DNA of 64,000 bases from Linum tenue (taxonomy: Eukaryota > Streptophyta > Magnoliopsida > Malpighiales > Linaceae), in assembly GCA_946122785.1 (NCBI GenBank), contig CAMGYJ010000008.1, forward strand, positions 12,859,475 to 12,923,474, read 5' to 3'. Positions 45,158 through 57,658 of this stretch are shown here, piece after piece (the first letter of the stretch is position 1; every line of letters begins with the position of its first letter). The notes under the pieces were generated by a model. The model worked only from the letters and a program-made list of their open reading frames with translations. It did not search any database and had not been told where the DNA came from. The translations under genes were made by a program, and so were the position numbers.

Positions 45158-46666
45158 TCAACTTGTCTCAGTTTTATTTTGACACCTCCTTTTGACCACA
45201 ACATTTAAGCCGCCGGCCATGTGAGCCGTCAAAAGCGGCACGTACACCGGCCTCTTTTGACTCACCGGCCGGATCTCAAACCGCCGCAGAATCGATGCCA
45301 CCACATACGTCATCTGCACGAACGCCATCTCTTTCCCCAAACACACCCTTGGCCCCGCCTGAAATATTGGGTACTTGTACGGACACACCCTTTTGAGCTC
45401 ACAACTCTTCTCTTCATTATCAACAAACCACCTCTCCGGCCTAAACTCGAACCAGTCCTCCCCCCATAGCCCTTCCATCCTCCCCATACCGTACGGGAAG
45501 TACGTCACCCGATCCCCGGCCCTCACCGGAGTATTATCCGGCAACAAATCGTCCACGACGGCATGTTTGGAGTCCCACACCACCGGCGGGTACAGCCTCA
45601 TTGACTCGCATAAACAAGCCTTCAACAGCTTCATATCTTCCAACCCCTCCATCCTCGTCGCCGCCCTCGTAGCTTCCTCCACCACCGCTGACTCCATTCC
45701 CCGGTGACACGACAGCAGCCAGAACAGCCACGTCATCGCCGCCGACGTCGTGTCCCTGCCGGCCATGATCAAGCTGATCACGATATCTCTAATCTCCACC
45801 TCCTCGTACCCAGCCGCGATCAACCTCGACAGAAGATCTTGATCATCACCGTTATTGTTCCCCATGACCTCTTTCTTAATAGCAATCATTTCACTCACCG
45901 CCTTGTGAACTTCCCCGACGGCTTCTTTCAGCTCCTTCTCCGACCCAACTCCGAGCAACCTCTTCACCTTCCACACCACACCCAGCGGAGCCGCCCCTCT
46001 CCTGGCGCAGATCGTCGACGCGGCGTCAAACGCCTTGCTCAGCGGCTGCTCCGGTTCCTTAGGGTCCAAGCAACACCTCTCCACCCCTAACGAAACCCTA
46101 CACACCATGTTAAAAGTCAACCTCCTCAGCAACTCCTGCAAGTCAACCGCTTTCTCGGTCTCTGCCAAGCTCTCCATCATGGGTACCAGCTCCTTCTCCA
46201 CCTCTTCCTCTAGAGTCGTGATGAAGAACTCCTTCAGCGACCTCGCCGTGAACTCGTGGCTCACAAGCTTCCTCTGCGCCCGCCACGCGTCGCCGTCGAC
46301 GTTGAAAATGCCGTACCCCAAGAAGTCGCCGAGGATGTCGGTGAAGGGTTTCCCCTTGGGGTAGTTTGGGAAGTTGGTTTTGAGGATGTACTCGACGTTG
46401 GAAGGGTTGGCGGTGACGATGGTGCGGCGGGCGCCGAGGCGGGTGATGACGATGGTGTTGGTCGGGGATTGGGAGAGGAGGGCTGTGTACCAGTCGAGGA
46501 GGCGGCGGCGGTTCTTGTAGAAGGAGATGATGCAGCCGATGAGAGGGTATGTTGGTGGCCCGCTGATGACGTGGCGGCGGCGGTGGTGGAAGGATATTAT
46601 GGTGGTGATTAGAGATAATAGGAGGGAGAGGTAGAGGAGAAGGGGAGACATTGGAGGAGAGTTCAT
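45158..46666 (-). CDS. CYP94B: Cytochrome P450 CYP94B-type hydroxylase (502 aa)
   Basis: Endoplasmic-reticulum monooxygenase of the CYP86 clan. CYP94B enzymes omega-hydroxylate jasmonoyl-isoleucine and dampen jasmonate signalling; some CYP94s act on fatty acids. The gene is intronless, as usual for this clan. Features: N-terminal membrane anchor (LLLYLSLLLSLITTII), Pro-rich hinge PPTYPLIG, I-helix AGRDTTSAA, K-helix ESMRLYPPV, PERW motif, and heme loop FQAGPRVCLGKE with Cys near residue 441. Blocks such as WDSKHA, RVTYFPYGMGRM and LLTAHMAGGL fit CYP94B better than CYP94A, C or D. An in-frame ATG exists 25 codons upstream (46741), but the one at 46666 gives the usual length and directly precedes the anchor. 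Position beside SOX and SWP73 resembles CYP94B2 in Arabidopsis. Confidence 0.88.
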   Translation of the reverse strand: MNSPPMSPLLLYLSLLLSLITTIISFHHRRRHVISGPPTYPLIGCIISFYKNRRRLLDWYTALLSQSPTNTIVITRLGARRTIVTANPSNVEYILKTNFPNYPKGKPFTDILGDFLGYGIFNVDGDAWRAQRKLVSHEFTARSLKEFFITTLEEEVEKELVPMMESLAETEKAVDLQELLRRLTFNMVCRVSLGVERCCLDPKEPEQPLSKAFDAASTICARRGAAPLGVVWKVKRLLGVGSEKELKEAVGEVHKAVSEMIAIKKEVMGNNNGDDQDLLSRLIAAGYEEVEIRDIVISLIMAGRDTTSAAMTWLFWLLSCHRGMESAVVEEATRAATRMEGLEDMKLLKACLCESMRLYPPVVWDSKHAVVDDLLPDNTPVRAGDRVTYFPYGMGRMEGLWGEDWFEFRPERWFVDNEEKSCELKRVCPYKYPIFQAGPRVCLGKEMAFVQMTYVVASILRRFEIRPVSQKRPVYVPLLTAHMAGGLNVVVKRRCQNKTETS

Positions 46667-47801
46667 TGTTGTGTTGTGTTGGGGGGAAGGAAGGAAAGAG
46701 AGAAGAAGCATGTGAAAATGATGGGTTGAGGAAGGTGACATGTGGGTTTCTTACGGTTATAACGACGGCTATTATCTTGGTTTTGGATTAATTCGCAAAT
46801 GAGACCGTGAGGTTTGGGAATCCATAACGATATGATTTTGTTTTTGAGTTTTTTTATGAAAGATTTATAAAATGGAATGGTAAGAACTAGGATTAGTATT
46901 GTGTTAGTTCAAGTTGTTTTGAACGTTTAATATGGATGATAGAAGAACTAAGTTTTCAATGGAAAAAAAAGATAATATTGGACCAAATTCTAAAGGTTGG
47001 ATAGAGTTGTTTTGTTATTTTATGCTAACGTGTCTTCTTTAGTTAATTAATGAAAAGATAAGTGGGTAAACACATGTTTTTCTTCGAAATATGACTGACA
47101 TTTTTTATTTGATTTGTTTCGGTCTATTTTTGAATGCATTAAAAGTGAGTCTTTTTTTATCGTATCTTATCTTGACTTATAATATCTAACTTTTAATCTA
47201 TTTATAATGTTGGGAAAAGAAATTTAGAAAGTAATTACTGGAGACTAAATCAGTAGGCGGTCTTTAGCATTATGAAATGTTGAACCATAACTTTAGTAAC
47301 TTTAGAATAAAGTATCGTAACGTTAATTTTTCCAGTACAATTTTCTATATGTTCTTTTAATCCTTGTTATTTTGAACTTGATTTTGTTTAAGAAGATAAT
47401 CTCTTATAATAAAAAATACTCAAGAATAGTAAATAGCAAAAAGCTTGTTAATTATGAGCCGGTAAAGTAACAAACACACTTAAACTTATCGAAAATGACA
47501 ATAACCAATCTGACAAATCCAATGGATGGGGAGGGTGACAAGAAATTTCTTGAGGGGTTATTTTATTTTTGTAGTGATCGATCAACAACTCAAGCAAAAT
47601 GCCAAGCATAGAACACTAGAGCAGAGTAGACCGACAGTATATAGTATATATCAGAAATAGCCCCCTCTCTAAAAAGACACGTTTCTGATAGAAGCCTATA
47701 AAGAATGTGAACTATGCTCCAAAGGTTGAATAGAGTAATTTAGTCTCTCCACCAGCACAACTGGAATGTCTTATTGGTTCATATAATTAATGAACTCTGT
47801 C
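46667..47801. other. Spacer upstream of CYP94B
   Basis: AT-rich sequence holding the CYP94B promoter. No gene or clear repeat is seen. Confidence 0.5.
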
Positions 47802-47804
47802 TTA

Positions 47805-48953
47805 GGGGTCGTTTGGATGGAACATTCTAATGGGTCAATTTGATCCAATTAACCCAAAATGAGACAATTGGGTCACATTGACCCATTTGGCAGCACAAAA
47901 GTAAAACGAAACAATTTGGGCAGGGGTAATTGTAATTGCTTCATTATGGGTCAATCTGAAATACCTAGGTAGGGGGCAGGCAATGTGCTTTAACGCGTTT
48001 TTGGCCAACCCTTTCCAATTGTGACCTTTGCTTTTTCCTGCCTCTCTCCTCTCCATAACAACCTTTCCTCTTCTCCTCTTTCCTCTCTCTCGGGTCTTCT
48101 TTCTTCCTTTTTTCTGCATCAACGAACAAAATCACGTATTCTCTCTTCCCTATTTTTTTTGGAAGATCGTTGATGTTGCTTCATTCACTTGAATCGTTCG
48201 ATCCATGAGCTACATGCGCTGGGTTGCTCGATCCGCGCTCTATTGGTGGGCACGGTGATGCATATGCAGAGGACACCATTAATGGTGTTGCAAAGCAATT
48301 TCCATGACCGGTGGAGAAGGGAAAAATCGTTGCCAAACATCGGCGTCAGTGAAATTGGAAGGCGAACGAGGAAAGAGAGATTTGTTGCTCGATCTGGGTT
48401 CGTTGGGGAAGAGGAAGGAGTTCTGCATGTGAGCAATTTATAGCTTGAACTGGTTTTCGTAGGGGGGTTTTGATTGATTGATTTAGGGGAAATATGATTG
48501 TTTGATTGAGAGGTTTTAGCGATTGATTCATGGGTTCTTTGGATGGTCAATCGGGGGTTGGTTTGTTGTATGTGGGAATATAGGAGAAGGAGAAGAAGCT
48601 GTAATTGGTTTTTTTCTTCCTTCTTCCTACAGTAGTGATGACTACAGACGAGGCGGTACAGCAGAGATGGGGTCGGATTCCCTTTTCCTCTTCCTCGTCA
48701 AGTCGATCGGATTCCTTGTTCTGGAAATTTTTGGTTAGGAGTTAGGACGAAGAAGAGAGGAAGTCCAAGAAGGGTATAAGAATGAGGACAAACATGTAAT
48801 TTTAGAAAATACCTCATTCCAATTGTCTCATGTTAAATAACTAGCCAAACAAGACAATTGTGTAAAAATTTCTCATAAAATTACCTCATTTTCTAAAATG
48901 AGTCATTTGAGTCAAATTGTCTCATTTTGGAAATGATCCATCCAAACGACCCC
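47805..48953. mobile_element. Non-autonomous PIF/Harbinger-like transposon (1.15 kb)
   Basis: Inverted ends GGGGTCGTTTGGATGG and CCATCCAAACGACCCC, flanked by TTA on both sides (47802-47804, 48954-48956), the 3-bp duplication of PIF/Harbinger elements. Sub-terminal sequence is rich in TGAGACAATT / AATTGTCTCA in opposite orientations. No transposase. Same end sequence as the element at 2048-3156. Confidence 0.88.
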
Positions 48954-48956
48954 TTA

Positions 48957-49994
48957 ATGTAATGGTATGCCATTCGTAATTTAGTCTTATTGAAATCACA
49001 TGGTTATTCGTATAGTATTAGAAAACCTTATTGTGAAATTTCTGTGTTTTATTAATTATGAACCTCACTATGAAATATTTATGCAAACTTCAAACTATAT
49101 ATTAACTTTCGTTTTTTATCTGATGTCTAAAAAAATTATTGCAACCTCATAATTATTCTAGTTTCCCCCTCACATACGATAGCATTCGTTGGTATTTGAT
49201 ATTGTGAGTCAGTTTGAGATGAATGTAATATTGAATGGTTTAGAATGAAGAGTAAGATGTATTAGTATAATTATTGGTGCGGCAGTTTAGTCTTCTAAAG
49301 TAGGCTTCTATGCATAGTATTAGTGTTGTTCTATTGCCCCACCTCAGAGGGTTGGGCACTAAAGTGGAGAAAAGGTTAGGGGGATATGAGAAGGCTAATT
49401 GAAAAGTAATGGGTTACCAACTTACCATGCCCACTACTCATTTTTTACCAGTACTAGCGTTAGGGTTAATCACGTTGTATAATGCTCAAGATTATTGTGT
49501 TCTTTATTATAAAAGTACTATATAACATGTAGTTTTATCCTTAATAAGACATAAGAAATTTAATACTTTTATCATTCACGGATCTCGAACTTAATGATTA
49601 ACTATTAGATTAACTTATAGGTTGTTTTTCTTATTACGAGTATACAACAGAAAATATATGTCAAATTATGTAAAACAAGGTGATCAATCATTGTGTTATC
49701 CTCGATCAATTCTTCTTCTTATTATGAGTCAGTCTTAAGGTCCAAAACTCATAACTATGTATTAGTCTATTAGATGATATCGAAGGTGCAAACCTACTCC
49801 TAAGAATCGTTTGGAACTGGTGCTTTAAATATTCTGTCTCTTGAACCCCTTCTCATATTAAGAGTATCGAGAGAACAGGCAATTCCTTTGCCTTCTTGCT
49901 TGCTTTTCTTTGTCTCGTTTCTTTTGTTCTCTTGTTAACCAACTGTGTTCTGGTTTACACGTTCTCACTTCCAGAGCAGGTGTCCTCTCCTTCT
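48957..49994. other. Spacer, no gene seen
   Basis: AT-rich, without supported coding or RNA genes. Confidence 0.5.
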
Positions 49995-50168
49995 ATGGCA
50001 GATTCAGACAAAGGATATGTGTTGGAAAGAAAGTACACGCTCAGGAAAGTGACAGACAGACAGCCAAGAGAGTTCGATGTTGAAACTTTGGTGATACCAA
50101 GAGTTCTTACAACCACATACAAAGAGAGAAGAGTTGGGGGAAAAGAAGTGAAGCAGATTAGCCATTAG
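49995..50168 (+). CDS. Possible small hypothetical protein (57 aa)
   Basis: Not recognised. The ORF starts at an ATG (49995) and gives a charged, soluble 57-residue product, MADSDKGYVLERKYTLRK at its start, rich in Lys, Arg, Glu and Val, with balanced codon use unlike the AT-rich surroundings. The frame stays open upstream for about 100 bp without another ATG, so an upstream exon is possible. It could equally be a chance ORF or a gene remnant. No domain, signal peptide or membrane segment. Confidence 0.35.
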   Translation: MADSDKGYVLERKYTLRKVTDRQPREFDVETLVIPRVLTTTYKERRVGGKEVKQISH

Positions 50169-51493
50169 TTATATTCCAATCAAATGTGTTTAGTTATGGC
50201 CTGTCATGTTTGTCATCAATCAGTTCAGTTCAGTTCCCACCCAACTTGCAGGCCAACCCTTTCAAGTTTGGTTGGCCTCTGGTGTAGTGGATCACATGAA
50301 ACATGTCTCTTCGCCAAAACTCAGACAGCAATGGATGGGATTTGGAAATGGATAGGGGCAAATCTTTTCACTCTTATCATCGACCAATGGTATGGTGATC
50401 CTTGATGTGTAGGGTTGGGTAAGACGGGTAGGGTCTTTACATTTATGTCATTGTTTTGAGGTGATTTGGATCCTTCAATAGCCAAAACATATGTAAAATG
50501 GAATGAGTTATCTAGATTCATATAATTATGATGAATATAATTATGATGAATGTAGTGATAATCATCGATGAATATGTGAGTGATGACACTAGTTGAGGTT
50601 TGTAATTTATTTCTTTTAGTTTGTTTGTTCAGATTTTTATATTTGTGATCGGTGTTTGTAGTTTGATGTTTCAGTATGATATAACTTTTTGCATTTGAAC
50701 TAATATGACATTCGTCATTATTATATCTCTTTTCATTAAAATAATGTTATTCCGCTACTTTTACATACAAGTGTCTCAAAAAATTCATCAAATTACACCT
50801 CGCTATACATTGACCTAACTTGAACTCATGTAGCAAACCCAAAATTTGCAACTATGGAGAGAGAAATACTTGCTGGCCTGGAGAAGAACTAAACAGCTAG
50901 TTGAGTTTTTACCTGTTGGAAAGGATATCAAGCTTACAAAATTTCATGTTTTGTTATCTTAAATAAAATCCATATAATAAATTGTAGGATTCTTATTAGA
51001 AATGGTAACACGGAACATTTTATAGATTTTGCACTCGAAACCACGAAGTTTTAGTATGGGTCTATGTAACTAGTTTTGTCTTGGTTATTTGGGCCAGACC
51101 TTTGTTAAGTCAAATTAGTATTGGAGTTGACAAGCGTGAGCCTTGAAAAGGAGCCCAACTCTGTTTACGTCCAAGTGTTTATCAAGTAGTCGAATTTGAG
51201 ACTTGCACAGACATGGCTCATCAGCCAACTTCCACAATTTCAGAAACGAGCAAACATAAAAAGAAACAGCTTTTTACCTCACTAATATGACTATATTGTT
51301 CTTATTTCTTTCCAATAGACCATGAGATGGTTTCACCACAGTTTCTTTCAGAGACTATGACTATGACTATGACAACAGAAAACCACAGTTTATCATTGTT
51401 CTCTAGACCAACAACACTACACAACTAGATGCTAATTGATCTCTACATCTTCCAGCAAAAGCCACTGCTTTCATTGTTTACATGGATCGATTT
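50169..51493. other. Spacer downstream of SOX
   Basis: AT-rich sequence; the right end probably includes the SOX 3' UTR. No other gene is supported. Confidence 0.5.
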
Positions 51494-54241
51494 CTACAAG
51501 TTCGAGTGCCCAACACGGAGTTGAACCCTGTGCCACGATGTGTTCAGTACCCCTCTCAGGTTCCAGATTTCTTGCACGCTTTCAGGCTGCACATTTGCTG
51601 CTGAATCCACCTGCATTTTTGTTGATCAACACACCATACAAACTCATATGATCATTACTCCAACAGAGTGACAAATTAAATTATCTGTTTCTTGGAAATC
51701 ATATAGACACATGATGCGGGAAAAGGGAGCAAACAACTTACTGCTTTAGCCACAATCTCTACACTATGAGGGACATCCACAGTAGCCTCAAAAAGAACCC
51801 ATGCCCATTTGTCGCTGTTCGTATCATCGGATACATATGAAATTCCGGGCTTTTGGTACCTGGTAGCTTCCACCCAGGTCTTACCACCATCCATTGACAC
51901 ATCGACTCTCTCGATCCCCCGCCCACCTCCTGATACTGCATACCCGCTGACCCTAACCTGCAGAAAGCAAGTGAGCTGCAACCCATGACTGTTCTGAAAC
52001 TATGAACATACAAACTTTACTGGGATTCTCCAAATTAAAGAGCCAGAAAAGTATTGGGTTTTGAAATATCGAGGCAGTTCTATCACTTCATTACTACATC
52101 CTAGTGGAAGGACGAATACATCATTTAATATGTAGTGCTGAAGGGAAAACTAACCTTCCCAGGCTGCTTCATGATAGTCAGATCCTCTAAGGAACAAATG
52201 GCACTCTGTAGGTTCATGAATTCATTTGTTAGTCGATTAACTTATCAATGTTTTCTCAAGAATGCAAAGTTGGAGGTTAGTTGGAAAGCACCTACCTGGA
52301 CAGGGAAGTCCATTTGTGGCCTCCTCGTTGACCAATCAATGTTATCCCAATTGACTGATGGCGGGAACATCTTATAGTCTTTTTGCATGAAGAAGCCCTG
52401 TTCAATAGCTAGGAAAGTTTTTGAGGTCTTTGAGGGATTTAAGATGAAAATTCTGATTTCTTATGGAGGCAAGAAATCTACACGAACCTGACATTCATTG
52501 GCTAATATGTTGATGGAATCCAACCACTTCACAGAACGAGCACCTATGACACCTGGGACAACCACTCGTAATGGGTAACCGTGGTCCCTGTTTAAACACT
52601 TTCAACATGACAAACATAAACATATAATTTATTAGATTGGTCCAGAACTTCAGTAACCTATTGCCTAAAAGAACAGACGTGGCAGCATTTGGTCCTTTAT
52701 CGACAATCATTCAAGCCCAATTCTGACAACAGGTATCTTGACCACCAAAAAAAACACGCGTTAGGTTTACTGACCTCTCCATTCATCTCATAAGCAAGTA
52801 GAACATCAGCATCAGGGTTTGTGGCTTGGAAGAGCGGAATCGATGCTTTATAAGGTCCCCCATTCTCCTCCTAAGATTTAGGTTTTCCAGTGATATGAAG
52901 AGGCAAGTCAAGTATAAGTCAGCCATAGAAGCCAGAAACCTTATACCAAAGACTGTCGTCAGTACCTTGCATTTATCAATGCTCACAAATTCAACATGCT
53001 TCCCACCAGATTTGGTGGCAGCAGTGAACTTAGGTATGCCGACAAGTTCAAGAACATCAGCCAATTTGGCACCACCCCAAACAGCTGGAGGAAAAGTAAT
53101 CATCGACACATTCAAAAGCTTAGAATCAATATGCTATCAATATTATCGGACTAAAGAACTCCATCAAAGATTAGGCCATGCATGTTATTTTTCAGCACAG
53201 AGGAAGCACAGCTTTAAGAGGCGGTAAAAGGACTAACCATTTCCAATCGCAGAGATACCCCACCCGACTCCTTTAACTGTCTTGACTTTGCTCATGGCAG
53301 TCCTCCTGTTACCAGCGCACTATATATACCCCACCAAAAAAGAGCAAATACCTTAAGTTCAAGCAAAGTAGTCCAAATCAAATTTAAGGCAGAAAAATGT
53401 CTAAGACTTAGTAAGACATAAGATACAGACTTCACCTGCAAGGTAGCTGCAACACTGTACTTTGGAAGCGACCTATCGATGATGAAAGAATGAAAGTCAG
53501 TTTACTAAACCTACGCTTCAGCTGTTCTGCATCCTATTAACACAACTATATAAAATTTACCTGATATCTCTCATGGTCAGCTCCTTGGGGGTTTCAATCA
53601 GCCCATTCAAAGAGACGGAGTATCTGCTCACGACAGTCAAGAATATAGAATCAATAACAATCAAACAGAAGTAACTTTCAAGGGAGAAATGCACCAAATG
53701 TGTAATCGTGATCACGACCTTTCAATATCATCAACCACTGGAATGGGACCATGATTTCTTTTATAGAAAAAGTCCACAGGAGTCACATAAGAAGTCACCA
53801 AGGCTGAACGAGGTGGCTCCGCATTGAATGGTTGCTGGCAGAAGCACAAACAATTGAGCACCATGATCATTTAACTGCCACCCCAGAAACCACTCAACAA
53901 TACTATAATCTATACATGAATTTTGGGGAATTCTAGCGTAATGGAAGAGATGCTAAGTCGAATTTCATTCCAATCAGCTAAACAATTCGCGGATAAAGAA
54001 GCTGGATTCATTGAATCATGAACTATCTCATATCAGTTAAAGAGCATGAGCCATAGAAAGAACACTCTCCATCACACAGTTCGCAGTCATCCCCAAGTGA
54101 GAAAACCCGAGTTTGAGGGAAATAAGAACAACCCCAATGGGGAAAAGCCGAGGAAGTGAAGCAGACCTTGGAATTGATGACGAGGGAAGGATGGCGAGGT
54201 GGTTCCCGGGAATACTCCGAAGGACCCTTTATTCCAGGCAT
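51494..54241 (-). CDS. SOX: Sulfite oxidase, peroxisomal (394 aa)
   Basis: Molybdenum-cofactor enzyme that oxidises sulfite to sulfate with O2 in peroxisomes, protecting against excess sulfite. Twelve exons fit in phase: 54167-54241, 53719-53834, 53561-53623, 53436-53472, 53238-53319, 52966-53084, 52775-52870, 52488-52598, 52296-52397, 52155-52205, 51742-51957, 51494-51610. The product matches plant SOX (393 aa in Arabidopsis) and, like it, lacks the heme b5 domain of animal enzymes. The Mo-ligand Cys is residue 98, first codon of exon 5, in QCAGNRR. Other signatures are [25 protein letters not shown], the C-terminal dimerisation domain [21 protein letters not shown], and the end SNL, a type 1 peroxisomal targeting signal. 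Confidence 0.95.
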
Positions 54242-55458
54242 TGTTTTTCTTGCTATCCAACAAATCCCTTACAATCCTGAGAATCGCAGATAGAATAACA
54301 GATATACAAAGAAAGAAGGGATTCTGAGTTTTCTATTGATTCCCTTCTGCAATATCAATGGCGATGAGAGAGCCAAAGAAGGTGGTAGAGATCAGAAGAG
54401 AAAAGGCCAAACCTTTTCGGTGGTGGAAGCGAAGCGAGTGTAGTGGAAGTCTGAATGTGACCGTAGCCGGTGACGTGGCCTTCTGGTGGGACCCAAAGAT
54501 TCCTCTGAACAAATACGCGATAATTGAATCTCGCGTAAGCGGTGGGCTGCAAAACAGGGTCCAATATTGATGGTAACAACGGAATCCATGGGCGAGTCGT
54601 TATCGGGCTCGCTATAGGCCCAATCAGGCTTCCTTCCACTAACCTTCATGAACTGCAACTGAGAAATGACTACCCCACCCCCGTCCGCCGGATGGTCTCT
54701 CGGTCAAACCCAATATGTGGGATTTGGTGTGGTTTGCAAATTGTCACAAATCAAACTTCCACCATTACTTTTATTAAAAAAAAAAAAAAATTCTTCCACC
54801 ATTACTCACAACCCTAAACCTCAATAGCACAAACCCTAAAATTACAAAGTCATCTTCATATCTTTCTGAATCGATAATGAAATACAACTGAATCGTAAAT
54901 GTGAATTTTCCATAATAAAGTTAAACACTACGTTAATTATTGAATGATAATAAAATTATCCATATTCATTTCTCTCTAGCTAGATCGTTCTTCAAGTTGC
55001 GGCGTCTTCCTTACTTCCCTGCTAGCAGCATCATTGGTGTTCTCTCTTCCAAAGGCGGGCACTTCTCGCTATCGACTTATGTCTTCTTTTACTTCTTCCC
55101 TCCCCTTCCTCTCCTCCCTCACGCATACACACCCACACCCACATATATACATATATAACATGTTGAAATTATGTACACTACATCATTCACAAAATTACAC
55201 ACAACCAACCACCCTTATTTAATAAGAAAAAATCCCAAGAAAAGAACAATATCATATTTATTTCCTAACTACTTGTGACGTGAAACACACTTGCACTTAC
55301 AATCGTCGTAATAAACTCAAATCAAACAATAGCTAACTATTAATTTATTTTAAACAAACAGATTTATCTTGTCCGATCGATAGCTAACTGATCATAACCT
55401 GGCTGACCGGCAAGAAACATTCGTTCGTTCATTCACAAAAGGGTCGTCTAACTCTAAT
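54242..55458. other. Spacer upstream of SOX
   Basis: Contains the SOX promoter and leader. Short ORFs near 54350-54820 on both strands overlap one another and show no domain, so none was accepted. Confidence 0.5.
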
Positions 55459-55860
55459 CTAGGGACGGAGCTTGTGTTTGTGTGGCTCCTCGTCACAGGG
55501 ATAGAAACATTGACAAGTCAACCAAGGGCAGTGTCCATAGGACTCATATCCAAGTAGCCGTCTGCATTGGTAATCACACGTCATAAACATACACGCCTGT
55601 TGTCCCGGTATCACAGCTTTCACGCACATATATGGAGGATGCAGTGGAGGATGAAGTGGAAGTGGTTCATGATAATCTCTTCCTAATAACAATAATAATA
55701 ACTCTAACTCAGTGCCACTTCAAATGTATGTTGGTATAAACACATGCATAAATAAATCTAGAGAAAATATTGTGTACACTTTAAAATTTTACATACCATG
55801 ACAAATAACGGCAAAATGATGAACCACCATTAAGAGGATAATAACTGACAAGGTCTTCAT
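55459..55860 (-). CDS. Cysteine-rich secreted peptide, defensin-like (95 aa)
   Basis: Two exons, 55797-55860 and 55459-55682, joined within a Gly codon (G|GA), the usual structure of plant defensin-like genes in which exon 1 encodes the signal peptide. Residues 1-20 (MKTLSVIILLMVVHHFAVIC) are a clear signal peptide. The mature part has a His/Pro-rich stretch (HEPLPLHPPLHPP) and eight cysteines spaced C-x10-C-x4-C-x3-C-x11-C-x4-C-x1-C-x3-C. The C-x3-C and C-x-C pairs fit a cysteine-stabilised alpha-beta fold. Role unknown: these peptides serve in defence, pollen-pistil signalling or development. The assignment rests on cysteine pattern and gene structure. Confidence 0.72.
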
Positions 55861-57090
55861 ATGTTTCCGCTGAATATGAAAAAAAAAACAATAATGTTGA
55901 TTAAATCTAGGTTATAATAGTGGCGAAACAAGAACTTACAATAGAGAGGCCGATATGCGTTGAAAATCTCTTGCAGCAACCTTCCATTATTAAACCCATA
56001 TGTCGGAGAAGGGGAGCTACTAACCATCATCCTACCACTTTTTAATATTTTAGTCCAGATATGAATACACATACTATAATTTAGATTAAAAAAAATGAAA
56101 GGACACCTCTTAAACTACACTAACTCCGTCACTGAGATGCAACAATTTTGTTGGCTCCGGTAATGAATGATACGCGATCATAGAATGTCGTTACTCGTTA
56201 CCAAATGATAAGACACATTTTTAAATCCAAATATCAATTCAAAATAACCTTGGGAAGACTAGGGGCTTATTGATCGGCTTTAACTGACTTCGAACTGTGG
56301 CTTAATCACTGTCGCTTGAGCAAATGAAGGTTCTGGTATGCAAAAGAAGATGTAATAAGGATGATGTAAATTTAAGGCTTAATTAAAAGGGTGGTCAGAG
56401 ACTTTATAAGAAGAGAGAGGGAAGATTATAGCGAGAATAAAAACTTGTGTATCATAATCTTATTTTTTTATATCCAAATGTGTATCATAATAAAAGGGGG
56501 GAAATATAGGTAAATCCCCCATTTTGTTGCATAAGAATAGGGCACCACAGGTTATATATCCTTTTAAATCCACTAAACAAAAGCACAAAGCGGCATGAGA
56601 AGTGATAATCAGGTAATTTGACGGGCTCCATAAAAAAATAGGCTAATAAACTTGTCTTTTCCACGTACGAAAATATCCAAGTCAATAGAAATTAAAATAA
56701 ATAAATTTTAGATAGCCAAACTCGTATTGATGCTACACAATCATAATTCATAACTCCTCTCCATTAAATAAATCTATATTTCAGTAATGAAGCTTTTATT
56801 GGATAATAAGCTTTTTTTTTTAACAAAGAGATATCCTTTTTATTCCCACCAATTCAAAGATGAACCAAATGATTAATCTTAAGTGGTTAATAAGCTTGAA
56901 GCATGTTGATTCATATCCAAGTTAGTAAAGATATTTTAGATTCCACCATCGAATTGATTGAGTTAAATTAATTTGAGACCCCACTTAAGTGGAGTCTTGT
57001 ATCGGTGCTTCGAATGCGAGACTTTATTAGCGGATCCTAAAATAGTAGTTGTCTCTTCAAAATTAACAAAACTAAAATGCATGATACTAA
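55861..57090. other. Spacer, no gene seen
   Basis: AT-rich sequence; its left end holds the promoter of the cysteine-rich peptide gene. Confidence 0.5.
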
Positions 57091-57387
57091 CGGGTGGAGT
57101 TGCAACTAGACTCCAAGACGGCTATCGCGCTTCTCTAGTACACCGGAAGCCATAGTCACCAGCACGCAAGCCTCACCATGGTGTTTCAGTCTCTGCTGCG
57201 CCGGGAGTGGGAAGTCCAGATCACACACATTTATAGAGAGACCAAATTTTTGGCCGATTGCCTAGCTCATAAGGGACACTCGCTGTCTCCAGGCTACCAT
57301 CCTATTGCTCTTTCCGATTTAGATGTAAGCCGTTGGACCCTTTTTGACTTTGTTAGCGATTTTACCGTTCGTTCGATAATTGAATAA
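57091..57387 (+). pseudogene. LINE-type RNase H fragment, broken
   Basis: The frame reads VELQLDSKTAIALL, then an in-frame stop (57136-57138), then continues with LLRREWEVQITHIYRETKFLADCLAHKGHS and ends in a stop. This is the C-terminal part of the RNase H domain found at the end of plant non-LTR retrotransposons. No reverse transcriptase lies upstream, so it is a truncated relic. Confidence 0.75.
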
Positions 57388-57650
57388 GAGGTTGTGGTGT
57401 CTTGCACCCTTTCACCCAAAAAAATGAATGCAAGCTAATGTTGCTAGGGTGTACATTGGTAGACTTTAACCCAACCAACTATTTATTAAGCCCTTACATT
57501 AAGCGGATAGGCTTGTCAAGCCCAGCAGCAAATTACACCAACAGAACTAGAAATTTCACACTCAAACTTTCGGCCCAAATATTTATCCCAACAGCCCAAT
57601 TCTAGAAATAAAATCCGACCCAACTTTTGACTATGGAAATGGTGCACTTA
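57388..57650. other. Spacer
   Basis: No feature recognised. Confidence 0.4.
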
Positions 57651-57658
57651 CTAAACAC

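Noticed and set aside
46256..46612. Plus-strand ORF opposite CYP94B
   Set aside because: Shadow of the GC-rich P450 coding sequence in the opposite strand.
46667..46741. Upstream ATG as the CYP94B start
   Set aside because: Would add 25 residues ahead of the membrane anchor; the ATG at 46666 gives the usual P450 length and N-terminus.
54350..54820. Overlapping ORFs on both strands upstream of SOX
   Set aside because: Mutually overlapping, no domain; probably promoter and leader sequence of SOX.
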